Shown here: piece after piece, positions 6,799 through 16,609 of the stretch
Numbering within the stretch: position 1 is the stretch's first letter
How the letters are laid out: every line of letters starts with the position of its first letter
Assembly (NCBI GenBank): GCA_024224295.1
Contig: JAAENN010000262.1
Location: forward strand, 1-64,000
Length of the DNA stretch: 64,000 nt
Reading direction: 5' to 3'
DNA from: Shimia sp.
GTDB taxonomy: Bacteria; Pseudomonadota; Alphaproteobacteria; Rhodobacterales; Rhodobacteraceae
Translations under genes and position numbers: made by a program
Notes under the pieces: generated by a model
The model's database searches: none
What the model saw: only the letters and a program-made list of their open reading frames with translations
Told to the model about the DNA's origin: nothing

Positions 6799-9700
6799 AT
6801 GTTTTTCTTGAGCGTCCTATTGCCATTGTTGGCAGGGCTCACCGCAGGCGTTGTTGATGTAACATCCCCTGCCGATGATGACACCGGTGACGGAACGCCG
6901 GACACACGTGATGACACGGTGACCGGCGGAGATGGATCGGCGGATACGCCGGCAGACACCACGGGAGAAGTGGTCCGAGACATTGAGGATATTCTGGACG
7001 ACCTGGGATTTGGCAGCGACGCACGGGGCGACGATCCGATCTTGGCCAACCCAGGTGAAGTGATCAACGGAACGGAAGGGGAAGACACACTTCTGGGCAC
7101 TGCACAGGATGACACGATGTCCGGGGGCGGGGGGAATGACCTTTTGGAAGGGGACGCCGGAAACGATCTCCTTGAAGGGGCGGCTGGAGATGATGTGATC
7201 TTTGGGCGGCATGGCGTCGATGTGGTCAGTGGCAATGACGGCAATGACCTTATCAAAGGTGGCAAAGGCGATGACTTTTTGTTTGGGGATGCCGGTGATG
7301 ACACTTTGATTGGGTCACCTGGCGACGATGTCTTGGTGGCCGGTAGCGGCTCTGACTACCTGCGTGGCGATCAAGGCGATGATTTGCTGATCGGTCTGGA
7401 TGATCTGTCGGAAGAGACCGCGCCGGACACTTTGCTTGGGGGCATTGGAAACGACCGATTGGTCGGGGACGATGGCGATGTTCTGACAGGCGGCGAAGGC
7501 GTAAACCGCTTTGGCGTGGTCGTTGGCGGTGCACCGGTTACGATCACTGATTTCGATCTGTTTCATCCGCCAGGTGCCGAACTGGCGACGGAGTTGTTGT
7601 CGTTGCTGGATGAAGATGGAGAGTTGATCCCAAGTTATGAAATCTTGGAGAATGGTGGCCGGCTCGAGGACATTGAGGACGGAACGGGGGTTAACCTGTT
7701 CTACAATGATCAACTGGTTGCGGTGATTCACGGGTATGAAGCGCAGGATTTCCGCGCGGACTCCAACTGGTTGGGCAATTTCTCTCCAGAGCTGTCTGGT
7801 CGTTTGGATGGGGATGACCTTCTCACCGGGGATGCCGGTGATGTCGTGCGCGATGACGATATACATGGCGGCCTTGGGGACGATACGCTGATTGGCGGCC
7901 TTGGGGCTGACACGTTGGATGGTGGTGCCGGTGATGACGTGATCAATACGGTGGACAGTGTTGCCAGTGCTGAGGGGCAAGATATTGCCTTGGGTGGTGA
8001 AGGCGACGATCATCTCACCGCAATGCCGGAGACATCCTTGCCGGGCAGGAAGGGCGAGATGCCTATGATATCTACGTGCCGACCGAGGACGGCATGGCCC
8101 CAGTGGAAATTTATGGCAACGAGTTCTCGACCGAAAACCAAGAGGTGGAGTTCTTGACGCTGCTCGGAGCGGATGGTGCGCCGTTGAGTGCGGCGGATGT
8201 GGCGGAAAATCTGGTGATCTATCAGGATGAGGGCGGCACTGACGCAATATTGGAGTATGACGGCCGAATGATGGCTGTGATGCACGGTATTGAGGCCAAC
8301 CTGATCCTCGATCAAACCCTGTGGATTGGCAACTTCAACCCGTCGCCAACCACCACTGTGGCGCCGACCGCTGGCGGCAATGATGCCACGCAGATGTCCA
8401 TGACGCTGCAGAGCTCGTCGGGGACGGGTATGGTCGTGTCTCAAGAGATGTTTGGCGCCAATGCAGTCTTTAGCGTGAACACGGAAATGGGCGTGCCGTT
8501 GGAAAACTATGTCGAAGGTGCGCGGGCGCTGGACATCCAGAACTTCCGCTTCCCGGCTGGTCAGGGGGATTCCTTAGATGGCGAAAATGAGGGCGTTGAC
8601 TGGCTCAATGTGATTGAGCTGGAAGAGAACGCAGACGGTGAGATGGTCCTGCGCGAAGAGGTGCGCAATGCGCTGGATGCGGCGATTGCGGCCCATGACA
8701 CGGGGACTGATGTGAAGGTCACTATGGTGATCGCGACCAAGCTCTATTCCATTGAGGAGTATGAAGCCAAATATGACGATATAGCCCGCTTTGCCGAAAT
8801 TATGGTGACAGACTATGCGGATCAGATTGAGGCGCTTGAGATTGGCAATGAGTATTGGGCCATTGGGGAGACCTCTTATGGCACCAAAGCTGACATTGCT
8901 GCTCGAGCATTGTCCGAAGGTATGGAACGGGCTGGAGTGTCGGAGGCTGATCAGCCAAGTATCATTGTGCAGATGGCGACGCCAAACGCGGGCAGTGAGT
9001 ACCATGTCTCTGTAGATGATCGGCCGTTTGGCGAGCGACGCGACGATGCCAATCAGCACATTATTGATTTCCTGTCTGAGGAGGCGAGAGAGGCAATCGA
9101 TGGCGTGGTGGAGCATTACTACTACCGCCGCGACTATGATGAGTTCACAGGAGATGGGGACGAACAGGGTTTTATTCCCAATGATTATGCCATTTGGGAA
9201 GCCAATTTTGACAAAGAGCTCGACCTGCACATCACCGAATGGAACATCCGCACCACCAATCTGGAGCAGAATGGCATTCGTTCTGCCGGTATTCTGCCGG
9301 AGATGATGGAATACATGGTCAGTTGGGGCGCGGATGCAGCGCACGGCTGGCCGGTGGTACACAACACCACCTCAATGTTGGCCGGAACACGTTCGGATAT
9401 GCCGATCCTCAATGAGGATGGCTGGGTGGTGAATTCGGTGCGCGGCGCGACCTTTGATGTGATGTCGTCTGAGTTGGTTGGCATGCAGCTGCTGGAGACC
9501 AACTTCTCTAACGATGATGGGCGTATGGAGGTTCAGGCATATTCGACCAGCAGCAAAGTTGTGGTGCAAGTGGCCTCGCGGACGGGCGAAGCGGTTGACC
9601 TGGATTTGGACCTGTCGAGTTTGGTCTCCGGGTTTGAAAATGCCTATGGTGTAAAGGTCGGGTATGATCGTTCTGCGGATAGCTCTGACGGGGTGTATCG

Positions 9701-10544
9701 GGATGATGGCGAATACATACAGGCCGAGAGCACCATCATCGACGGTGAGCCATACTACTTCAACGAATATGACGTTCGCGCGACTGTGACGGATGTGGCC
9801 GTGGACAGCGCGGATGTGAATTTGTCGCTGAACCCCTATGAGATGGTGCAACTGGTCTTTGAGTTTGCGCGTGAATCTCCGCCCCCCCCTGTTGAAGAGG
9901 GGCGCCTAGTTGAGGGTACCGAAGGTGATGATGAGATTGTCACTGAAGGTGGAAATGATTCCATCCTTGGTCTCGGTGGCAATGACAACATTATCGCCAA
10001 TGGTGGGTTTGACACAGTACGCGGTGGCGAAGGTAATGACCGCATTGAAGGGGGCAAACAGGATGACTTCATCTATGGCGATGAAGGGGACGACGCGCTT
10101 TACGGTCACGCAGGTGATGACAGCCTGAAAGCGGGCGAGGGCAATGACAGTCTCTCAGGCAATCAGGGGGCTGACACGCTTCTTGGTAAGGAGGGCAATG
10201 ATTTGCTCCGTGGGGGCGACGACAATGACACCATGAACGGCGGACAAGGCAATGACACGCTTAAGGGCGGCGCTGGGCGTGATACCCTGACCGGGTACAA
10301 TGGGGCGGACACCTTTGCCTTTGAGCTAGAGGACATGGTGGATGGAGACATCATCACCGACTTTGAGCCGGGTAAGGATGTGATCTCACTGGACTACGAT
10401 GACATCACCTCAATAGAGGATCTCACGATTTCCCAAGTGGAGCAGGGCATTGTGATCTATGTGGGAAATTATGGTGGGATGTTGCTACAGGGAGAGCTGA
10501 CGCTGGCGCAGGTGGCGGATCCACGGAATTTCCTCTTTACTTAA
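6799..10544 (+). pseudogene. RTX calcium-binding protein with embedded glycoside-hydrolase-like domain, frameshifted
   Basis: Two frames, 6799-8157 and the one ending at 10544, make one protein of about 1,248 residues once a single base is restored near 8021-8023 (GCAATG should continue as Ala-Asn-Ala-Gly-Asp). Visible in order: hydrophobic N-terminus, acidic linker, RTX nonapeptides (about 91-200), a middle region, more RTX repeats (about 345-407), then after the break a catalytic-looking domain and a C-terminal RTX block (nt 9910-10310). The catalytic-looking part has IGNEYW (Glu codon 8850) and ITEWN (Glu codon 9237), spaced 129 residues, as in clan GH-A retaining glycosidases. Such proteins leave the cell by type I secretion. 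Whether the break is real or an assembly error is unknown. Confidence 0.7.
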
Positions 10545-10635
10545 CAGGTGAGCGAACCGGCTTTCTTGTTGTGAGTGATAGCGATAAACACTTGTGTGGC
10601 TGTCCTTCTATGGGCGGATCTGACAAGGAGCCCGC

Positions 10636-11334
10636 ATGTCCTATTTGTTTTCACCGCCTGATGTATTTGTCATCCCTGTAGCTGGAGAGAGCGCTTCTTA
10701 TCCGGTGCGCCGTATTTTCTGTGTAGGGCGTAACTACGTGGCACATGCTGCGGAAATGGGCGGTGAGGTTGATCGAGAGGCGCCTTGGTATTTCACAAAA
10801 TCCGTGGCCCATGCGGTTCTGAGTGGCGCAGAGCTTCCGTATCCGGCTGGCACAGCGAACTACCATCACGAGATGGAACTGGCTTTCGCGCTGGGCGCGG
10901 AGGTGTTTGAAGCCAGTGAAGCGGAGGCCGCAGGGGCGATCTATTCTTATGGCTGTGCCTTGGATATGACCCGCCGGGATCGCCAGCAGGATGGCAAAGA
11001 CAATCGGCGGCCCTGGTCGCTTGGGAAAGACGTTGAAGGTTCCGCTGTATTCGCCGAGATGACCCGAGCAGAAGAGTTTGGCGCTTTGGCGGATCAACGC
11101 ATCGCGCTGGGCGTGAATGGGGAGCAGCGACAAGACGGGCGTTTGCGCGATATGGTTTGGTCACCGGTTGAAATCGTGATGCACCTTTCGAAGTTCTATC
11201 ACTTGGGGCCCGGTGACGTTGTGATGACCGGAACGCCGTCTGGTGTGGGGCCGGTGGCGGCCGAGGATGAGATTATTGGCACCATTGATGGGCTTGCACC
11301 GGTGAAACTGGCGTTGATGGTTACAAAAAGCTGA
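10636..11334 (+). CDS. fumarylacetoacetate hydrolase family protein (fumarylpyruvate-hydrolase-like)
   Basis: A 232-residue soluble enzyme of the FAH fold. Landmarks are FCVGRNYVAHAAEMG near residue 28, the metal-binding EME in HHEMELAFALG near 76-86, the QDGKDNRRPWSLGKD segment near 116, and the closing TGTPSGVGP near 197. The short single-domain length matches fumarylpyruvate or acylpyruvate hydrolases, which cut diketo acids made by aromatic ring cleavage. A good ribosome site (AAGGAG) precedes the ATG. It lies 66 bases before the reductive dehalogenase on the same strand and is probably cotranscribed, which suggests a job in halo-aromatic breakdown. The exact substrate is an inference. 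Confidence 0.85.
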   Translation: MSYLFSPPDVFVIPVAGESASYPVRRIFCVGRNYVAHAAEMGGEVDREAPWYFTKSVAHAVLSGAELPYPAGTANYHHEMELAFALGAEVFEASEAEAAGAIYSYGCALDMTRRDRQQDGKDNRRPWSLGKDVEGSAVFAEMTRAEEFGALADQRIALGVNGEQRQDGRLRDMVWSPVEIVMHLSKFYHLGPGDVVMTGTPSGVGPVAAEDEIIGTIDGLAPVKLALMVTKS

Positions 11335-11400
11335 GGTACTGAACGTGTTAAGAACTGTCGCGTCGGGGATGGCGCAGGCAGGCAAGCGCGAAGGAACATC

Positions 11401-14400
11401 ATGGGACTTAAGTTTTTTTCCGACAAGGCGCGGCCGGTTCACCTTGGCCCGTACCCAGTGGAACGACTGAAGCGGCAGGACACCGCCGCCTGGCGCAATG
11501 TGCCCGATGACCCTGTGTTGACCTTCCATCGACCGGAGCGACCCGAGAGCATTGTGAATGCTATGGGTGAGTTTCAGGCTATGATGGATGCGCTGCGCGA
11601 CGGGATGGTGAACGGCGTGCAGTCCGACATTCCAAGCGATCCTGTAGAGCGGGCCAACCACCTGAAGTCTTTCGGGTATTTCAATGATGCTTCGATTGTG
11701 GGTGTTGGGCCGTTGACGGATTCGGCGCGTCTGAAGGTGCCGCGGCGCAATCCGGATATCGACCGGCTAGCGGAGGCGCTGCGCACGCGGCAGATCAAGT
11801 CTCTCGCGGCTGGCATCGACCTGATCATGGCCGATCTCAAGGACAGCATGGAGATGCCGCCAAGCTCGATTGACGGTCATAAACATGCACTGGTGTTTTT
11901 GATTGAACACCACCGGGATCCAGAGCGCGGCGAGCCGGGCAGCGACTGGATCTTAGACGCGCAGGACCATCGCGCCTGCCTGCGGGCCACGGAAGTGGCC
12001 GTGGTGATTGCCAATTATATCAGGCTGTTGGGTTTTGGTGCCAAGGCGCATACGGCGACGTCCTCAGATGTGGATTTGGGTAAGGTGGCGCTGTCGGCTG
12101 GGCTTGTGTCTTGCGAAGACGGCACTTTGGTTGCGCCGTGGTTGGGGACACGCTTTGGCTTGGCGGTGATCACCACCGACATGGAGCTGGCCCATGATAG
12201 CGCGCTGGCACCGATGGCGGAGCAGCCGTGGTTTAAGACGCAGGGACCTGCGTGGTGGTTGGGCAAAGGATTTGCCAAATCGGCGATGAACCAAGACCCG
12301 TTCCGCAATCGGGACTATGTGAAAGGTGCGCAACCGTTTGAGCGGTTAAAGCGCGTGGAGACTCCCACAACGTACATCGATGAGGCCAATGTCGCGCGGG
12401 TGCCCAAACGTGCGGATATGTTTGCGCGGGTGCAGTTTGGCGATATGGGCAAATCGCTGCAGGACGCGGCCAAGGGGGGATACTACGTGCGCAAAGCCGC
12501 GCCGAGCATGGCGCAGCGGCGGGCTTTGGGCGCCTTTGTGCTGTTGCAGGATGGTGCAAGTGCGGATGTCAAAAAACCAACGGATTCAGAGCTTAATGCG
12601 GCGAACTTGAAAGCGGCGACCTACTTTCTGGGCGTGGATGCTGTTGGGTTGAGCCGATGTCCGGAGTGGGCGTGGTACAGCCATGACGCGACGGGCACGC
12701 CAATCAATCCGGTGCACGACAATGCGATCAGCATGATTGTGGATCAGGGGTATGAAACCATGGAGGGCGCCAGCGGGGATGACTGGATCAGCGTGGCGCA
12801 ATCGATGCGGGCTTACCTACGGTTTTCCTTGTTGGGCGGGGTGATTGCGCAGCAGATCCGCAACTTGGGCTACAAGGCCAAGGCGCATACTGTGATGGAC
12901 GGTGAGGTACTGCAGCCGCCTCTGTTGTTGCTGTCGGGGTTGGGAGAGGTGAGCCGGATTGGCGAAGTGATCCTGAACCCCTATCTGGGGCCGCGCCTGA
13001 AGTCCGGGGCGGTGACCACGGACATGCCGATGGATCACGACCAACCGATTGATTTTGGTCTGCAAAACTTCTGCGAGAACTGCAACAAATGTGCGCGGGA
13101 ATGTCCTTCCGGCGCGATCACGGCCGGCCCGAAGTTGATGTTCAACGGCTATGAGATTTGGAAGTCTGACAGCCAGAAATGTGCGACCTATCGGATTTCG
13201 ACGCCGGGTGGATCGATGTGTGGGCGGTGTATGAAGACCTGCCCCTGGAACCTTGAAGGGCTGTTTGCCGAGGCGCCGTTCCGCTGGGCGGCGAGCAATT
13301 TCCCGAGCCTTGCCAAACCTTTGGCCAAGTTGGACGACGCGGTCGGTAATGGCGGGCTGAACGACATCAAGAAATGGTGGTGGGATATTGAGCTTGAGGA
13401 AGACGGGGCCTATCGGCCCACGCAGCACCCGCTCAACCGGCGGGATTTGCAGAAAGATCTGGACCTGAAATACGAGGACCAAACGCTGGCGGTGTATCCG
13501 GCGGCGTTGGCGCCACATCCTTGGCCCTATCCGTTCCCGATGGACCGGGAGGCGGGGATTCAAGCCTATGAATCAATGGTTTCCGCCGATGAGTACAAGG
13601 TGCGAGTGGCCTCTGGCGATGACAGTGTGATTGACCGTTATGTGGTGCCGGACGCCGAGGATGCGCCGGTGTTGCAGGTGCAGATTTCGCATGTGGAGCC
13701 AATGACGGCGGATGTGACAAAGTATGAATTCCAGACCTTGGACGGTACGCCGTTGCCGGAATGGACCGCTGGTGGGCATCTGGACGTGTTGGTTGCGCCG
13801 GAGTTTTTGCGCCAGTACAGCATGTCGGGAGATCCTAAAGATCGGTCAAAGTATCAGATCGGTGTGTTGCGTGAAGACGAGGGGCGGGGCGGAAGTGCTT
13901 TCCTGCACAGGATTTTCCGCGAAGGTCGCAAGGTGTTTGTGTCCAAGCCGATCAACCATTTTGAGTTGGTCGAGGACGCGACCAAGAGCTTCCTGATGGG
14001 CGGTGGCATTGGCATCACGCCGATGATTGCCTTCGCGCATCGTTTGCATGACATGGGCCGTGATTTTGCATTGCATTATTCCGCGAGCCGTGAAGATGGA
14101 GCTGGATATATCAATGATCTCAAGGCGATGCCCTGGGCGGACAAGGTGGTGTTCCACTTCTCTGATAAAGGCTCACGGGCGGATTTGGATGCGGTACTTG
14201 GTGGCTATCAAGATGGGTGGCATGTGTACACCTGTGGGCCGGACCGGTTCATGGATGGTGTTATGCAGGCTGCAGAGCGTCAGGGCTTCCCAGACGAGGC
14301 GCGGCATTTGGAGTACTTCAATGTTCCAGAGCAGCCGGAGTATGAGAACTTTGAGTTCACTTTGAAGCTTAAGGATGGACGTGAACTTCTTGTTCCTGAA

Positions 14401-14613
14401 GATAAAATTGCCACTGACGTACTGCTCGAAAATGGCGTGCATGTGGATGTGAAATGTGCCGACGGGATTTGTGGTGTCTGCAAATGTGGGCTGGTGTCCG
14501 GTGAAGTGGAACATCGCGACTTTGTGCTGTCAAACAAGCAGCGGGAGACGTCGGTTATTCTCTGTCAGAGCCGCGCGAAAGAGGCCGGCGGGGTGATTGA
14601 AATCGACCTATAG
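11401..14613 (+). CDS. self-sufficient reductive dehalogenase fused to ferredoxin reductase (RdhA-NADPH type)
   Basis: A 1070-residue cytosolic fusion with no Tat signal. Residues 1-550 form a cobalamin-binding reductive dehalogenase region containing two related segments (compare IRLLGFGAKAHTAT near 207 with IRNLGYKAKAHTVMD near 487). The probable proton-donor tyrosine is Tyr426 in WAWYS. Two ferredoxin-type 4Fe-4S motifs follow: Cys558-561-564-568 and Cys594-607-610-614. Residues 755-960 are a phthalate-dioxygenase-reductase-like module with FMN motif RQYS (804-807) and nucleotide-binding GGGIGITP (867-874). A plant-type 2Fe-2S domain ends the protein (Cys1019, 1024, 1027, 1055). This is the architecture of oxygen-tolerant NADPH-fed dehalogenases such as that of Nitratireductor pacificus; substrates there are brominated phenols. 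Confidence 0.9.
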   Translation: MGLKFFSDKARPVHLGPYPVERLKRQDTAAWRNVPDDPVLTFHRPERPESIVNAMGEFQAMMDALRDGMVNGVQSDIPSDPVERANHLKSFGYFNDASIVGVGPLTDSARLKVPRRNPDIDRLAEALRTRQIKSLAAGIDLIMADLKDSMEMPPSSIDGHKHALVFLIEHHRDPERGEPGSDWILDAQDHRACLRATEVAVVIANYIRLLGFGAKAHTATSSDVDLGKVALSAGLVSCEDGTLVAPWLGTRFGLAVITTDMELAHDSALAPMAEQPWFKTQGPAWWLGKGFAKSAMNQDPFRNRDYVKGAQPFERLKRVETPTTYIDEANVARVPKRADMFARVQFGDMGKSLQDAAKGGYYVRKAAPSMAQRRALGAFVLLQDGASADVKKPTDSELNAANLKAATYFLGVDAVGLSRCPEWAWYSHDATGTPINPVHDNAISMIVDQGYETMEGASGDDWISVAQSMRAYLRFSLLGGVIAQQIRNLGYKAKAHTVMDGEVLQPPLLLLSGLGEVSRIGEVILNPYLGPRLKSGAVTTDMPMDHDQPIDFGLQNFCENCNKCARECPSGAITAGPKLMFNGYEIWKSDSQKCATYRISTPGGSMCGRCMKTCPWNLEGLFAEAPFRWAASNFPSLAKPLAKLDDAVGNGGLNDIKKWWWDIELEEDGAYRPTQHPLNRRDLQKDLDLKYEDQTLAVYPAALAPHPWPYPFPMDREAGIQAYESMVSADEYKVRVASGDDSVIDRYVVPDAEDAPVLQVQISHVEPMTADVTKYEFQTLDGTPLPEWTAGGHLDVLVAPEFLRQYSMSGDPKDRSKYQIGVLREDEGRGGSAFLHRIFREGRKVFVSKPINHFELVEDATKSFLMGGGIGITPMIAFAHRLHDMGRDFALHYSASREDGAGYINDLKAMPWADKVVFHFSDKGSRADLDAVLGGYQDGWHVYTCGPDRFMDGVMQAAERQGFPDEARHLEYFNVPEQPEYENFEFTLKLKDGRELLVPEDKIATDVLLENGVHVDVKCADGICGVCKCGLVSGEVEHRDFVLSNKQRETSVILCQSRAKEAGGVIEIDL

Positions 14614-14619
14614 GGCGGT

Positions 14620-14719
14620 CCGTTAACTGGCGAGAATACCGGCGTTTGGCACGTCGGTATTACGTCGGTATCGCGGCTGTTTTGCGGAGGTGCGAATTGT
14701 GGCAGTCGACAGGTTAACG
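14620..14719 (+). repeat. dispersed intergenic repeat, copy 2
   Basis: The core 14652-14693 matches 76-117 at 38 of 42 bases. GTTAAC palindromes lie at 14622-14627 and 14713-14718 and may mark the ends of a roughly 100-base unit. Within the unit CGTCGGTAT appears twice in tandem. It fills the gap between the convergent 3' ends of the dehalogenase and the MarC-family gene. Confidence 0.6.
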
Positions 14720-14732
14720 CGCCGACGCTTTT

Positions 14733-15365
14733 TTAGAGGGATCCCGTTTTGGCAATCTCAAGCGCGGCGCCGATCACGAGGTCGGCGGCAACGGATGCGA
14801 GGATCATGCCCATGACGCGGCTGACAATGGCGGCGCCGGAGTTGCCAATCAGACGGATGATTGGGCCTGCAGCCAGCATGCAGAGATAGGCAAACAGCAG
14901 GACGACAAGCATCACCACGGCGGTGATGGCCTGATCGGTGATCGCGACGGTGTTGTTGTCGGTCAACAGGACAATCGCGAGCATGGCGCCGGGGCTTGCC
15001 AAAGATGGTACAGCGAGCGGGAAGACGGCTGGTGAGGGTTTTTCGGCCAGCTCGGCGTCTGCGTCAGCGGCGTGTTTGTCGCTTTCTGGTTTGCTTTCGC
15101 CAAAGATCATGGTGAGGGCAAAGAGGAAGAGCACGATGCCACCCGCGACCTGAAACGACAGCAGGCTGATTCCGAGGCCGTCGATCAACAGTTGGCCGAA
15201 GATCAGGAAGAACATTAGAACGCCAGCGGAGACCGCCGCAGCCAGCAGTGCGGTTGTGCGGCGTTCCGGCGCGGTCATCGCAGCGGTCACGGCGATAAAT
15301 ACGGGGATGGTGCCGATGGGGTCGATCACAACCCAGAGGGTGACAAAGCGCTCAAACAAATCCAT
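14733..15365 (-). CDS. MarC family integral membrane protein
   Basis: A 210-residue protein with about six membrane helices. It has the family-typical start MDLFERFVTLWVVIDPIGTIPVF, an LFxFLIFGQ-like second helix, and the AGGIVLFLFALTMIFG segment near residue 75. A charged cytoplasmic loop at about 92-108 (ESKPESDKHAADADAE) is followed by PLAVPSLASPGAM. Members of this family (UPF0056) sit in the inner membrane; despite the name no role in multidrug resistance is established. It faces the dehalogenase gene tail to tail and stands alone on this strand. Confidence 0.88.
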   Translation of the reverse strand: MDLFERFVTLWVVIDPIGTIPVFIAVTAAMTAPERRTTALLAAAVSAGVLMFFLIFGQLLIDGLGISLLSFQVAGGIVLFLFALTMIFGESKPESDKHAADADAELAEKPSPAVFPLAVPSLASPGAMLAIVLLTDNNTVAITDQAITAVVMLVVLLFAYLCMLAAGPIIRLIGNSGAAIVSRVMGMILASVAADLVIGAALEIAKTGSL

Positions 15366-15451
15366 GAGGGCAGCCTAGGACGGATTGACGGGGAAGTCAT
15401 TACGGTTGTCGCGGGTGGCACGCCCGCCGCATGCGCGACGGGCGATGATTT

Positions 15452-16609
15452 TTAGCCAACCAAACGTTGGGTTTCACCCGCGATGATGCCTTCTTCGTCA
15501 GTGGGAATGACAAAGGCGGACAGGCGGCTGTCGGCGGTGGTGATACGGGAGGTTCCCGCAGTATTGGCCGCGTCGTCGAGATCAGCGCCAAGCCATGCGC
15601 AACCACGTAGGATGCGGGCGCGGATGGCGGCAGAGTTTTCCCCGATGCCACCGGTGAAGACCAGCGATCCAACGCCGCCCATGGAGGCGGCCAAGGCGCC
15701 GATTTTCTTGCAGGCCTGATAGACAAAGAGGTCCACGGCTTCGGCAGCTGCGGGGCTGTCAGAGGCGAGCAGGTCGCGCATGTCGGAGCTGATGTCGGAG
15801 ACGCCCAAGAGACCGGATTTTGTGCCCAACGTGTCTTCGATTTCCGCCACGGACATGCCGCGATCACGCAGCATGTGGAAGATCACACCTGGGTCGAGTT
15901 CGCCACAGCGGCGGCCCATGACCAGACCGTCAAGTGCAGTGTACCCCATGGTGGTGGCGACAGACTTCATGTTCTGCATGGCACACATCGAGGCGCCGTT
16001 GCCGAGATGGGCGACAATGACTTTGCCTTGAGGTTTGTCCAAGTGGTGCGGCAGCTGGGTGGAGATATAGTGGTAGCTCAGCCCGTGGAAGCCGTAGCGC
16101 AGCACGCCGTCGTCTGAGAAAGCGCGCGGGATGGCGAAGAGCTGCGCAATGCGGGGTTGGGTGCGGTGGAAGGCGGTGTCAAAGCAAGCAACCTGTGGGA
16201 TGTCAGGCCAGCGACGGGCAACAGCTTCGATGCCTGCGAGGTTGTGCGGCTGGTGACCGGGGGCCAGTGGGGCGAGGGTGCGCAGCTTGGCAATCACCGC
16301 GTCGGTGACCCGCGCAGGGGCGGCAAAGTCTTGACCGCCATGCACCACACGGTGCCCCGCGCCGATGATGCGCAGGTTGTCGGACAGACCTGCGATGTGG
16401 GTCAGCAGCCAGTCGAGAATTTCGGCGTGGGTGGCGGTGTCTGCCACCGGCACGTCGATGTGCTTTGCTCCGCCGTGGTATTGCGGATCCAGTCCAATGC
16501 GGTCGACTTGCCCATGTAATAACTGTTTAAGGTCAGCGCCATAGACGGCGTACTTGATAGAGGAGGAGCCTGCGTTCAGGATCAGAAAGGCGTCTTGTAT
16601 CGCTGCCAT
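15452..16609 (-). CDS. ackA: acetate kinase
   Basis: A 385-residue enzyme that interconverts acetyl phosphate plus ADP with acetate plus ATP. The hallmark NAGSSSIKYAVYG lies at residues 12-24, the substrate motif GHRVVHGG near 115, VACFDTAFH near 172, the ATP site AHLGNGASMCAM near 230, and FTGGIGENS near 330. The start overlaps the upstream pta stop by one base (TAATG), so the pair is coupled. A GC-rich inverted repeat (15421-15444) lies beyond the stop and may help end the transcript, though it has no U tract on this strand. Confidence 0.95.
   Translation of the reverse strand: MAAIQDAFLILNAGSSSIKYAVYGADLKQLLHGQVDRIGLDPQYHGGAKHIDVPVADTATHAEILDWLLTHIAGLSDNLRIIGAGHRVVHGGQDFAAPARVTDAVIAKLRTLAPLAPGHQPHNLAGIEAVARRWPDIPQVACFDTAFHRTQPRIAQLFAIPRAFSDDGVLRYGFHGLSYHYISTQLPHHLDKPQGKVIVAHLGNGASMCAMQNMKSVATTMGYTALDGLVMGRRCGELDPGVIFHMLRDRGMSVAEIEDTLGTKSGLLGVSDISSDMRDLLASDSPAAAEAVDLFVYQACKKIGALAASMGGVGSLVFTGGIGENSAAIRARILRGCAWLGADLDDAANTAGTSRITTADSRLSAFVIPTDEEGIIAGETQRLVG

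Noticed and set aside
7080-7400. Short periodic DNA repeats resembling an array
   Set aside because: They encode RTX nonapeptides (GGxGxDxL) in frame; not a CRISPR array.
12817-13563. 248-codon open frame opposite the dehalogenase
   Set aside because: Arg/His-rich shadow of the 4Fe-4S region of the real gene.
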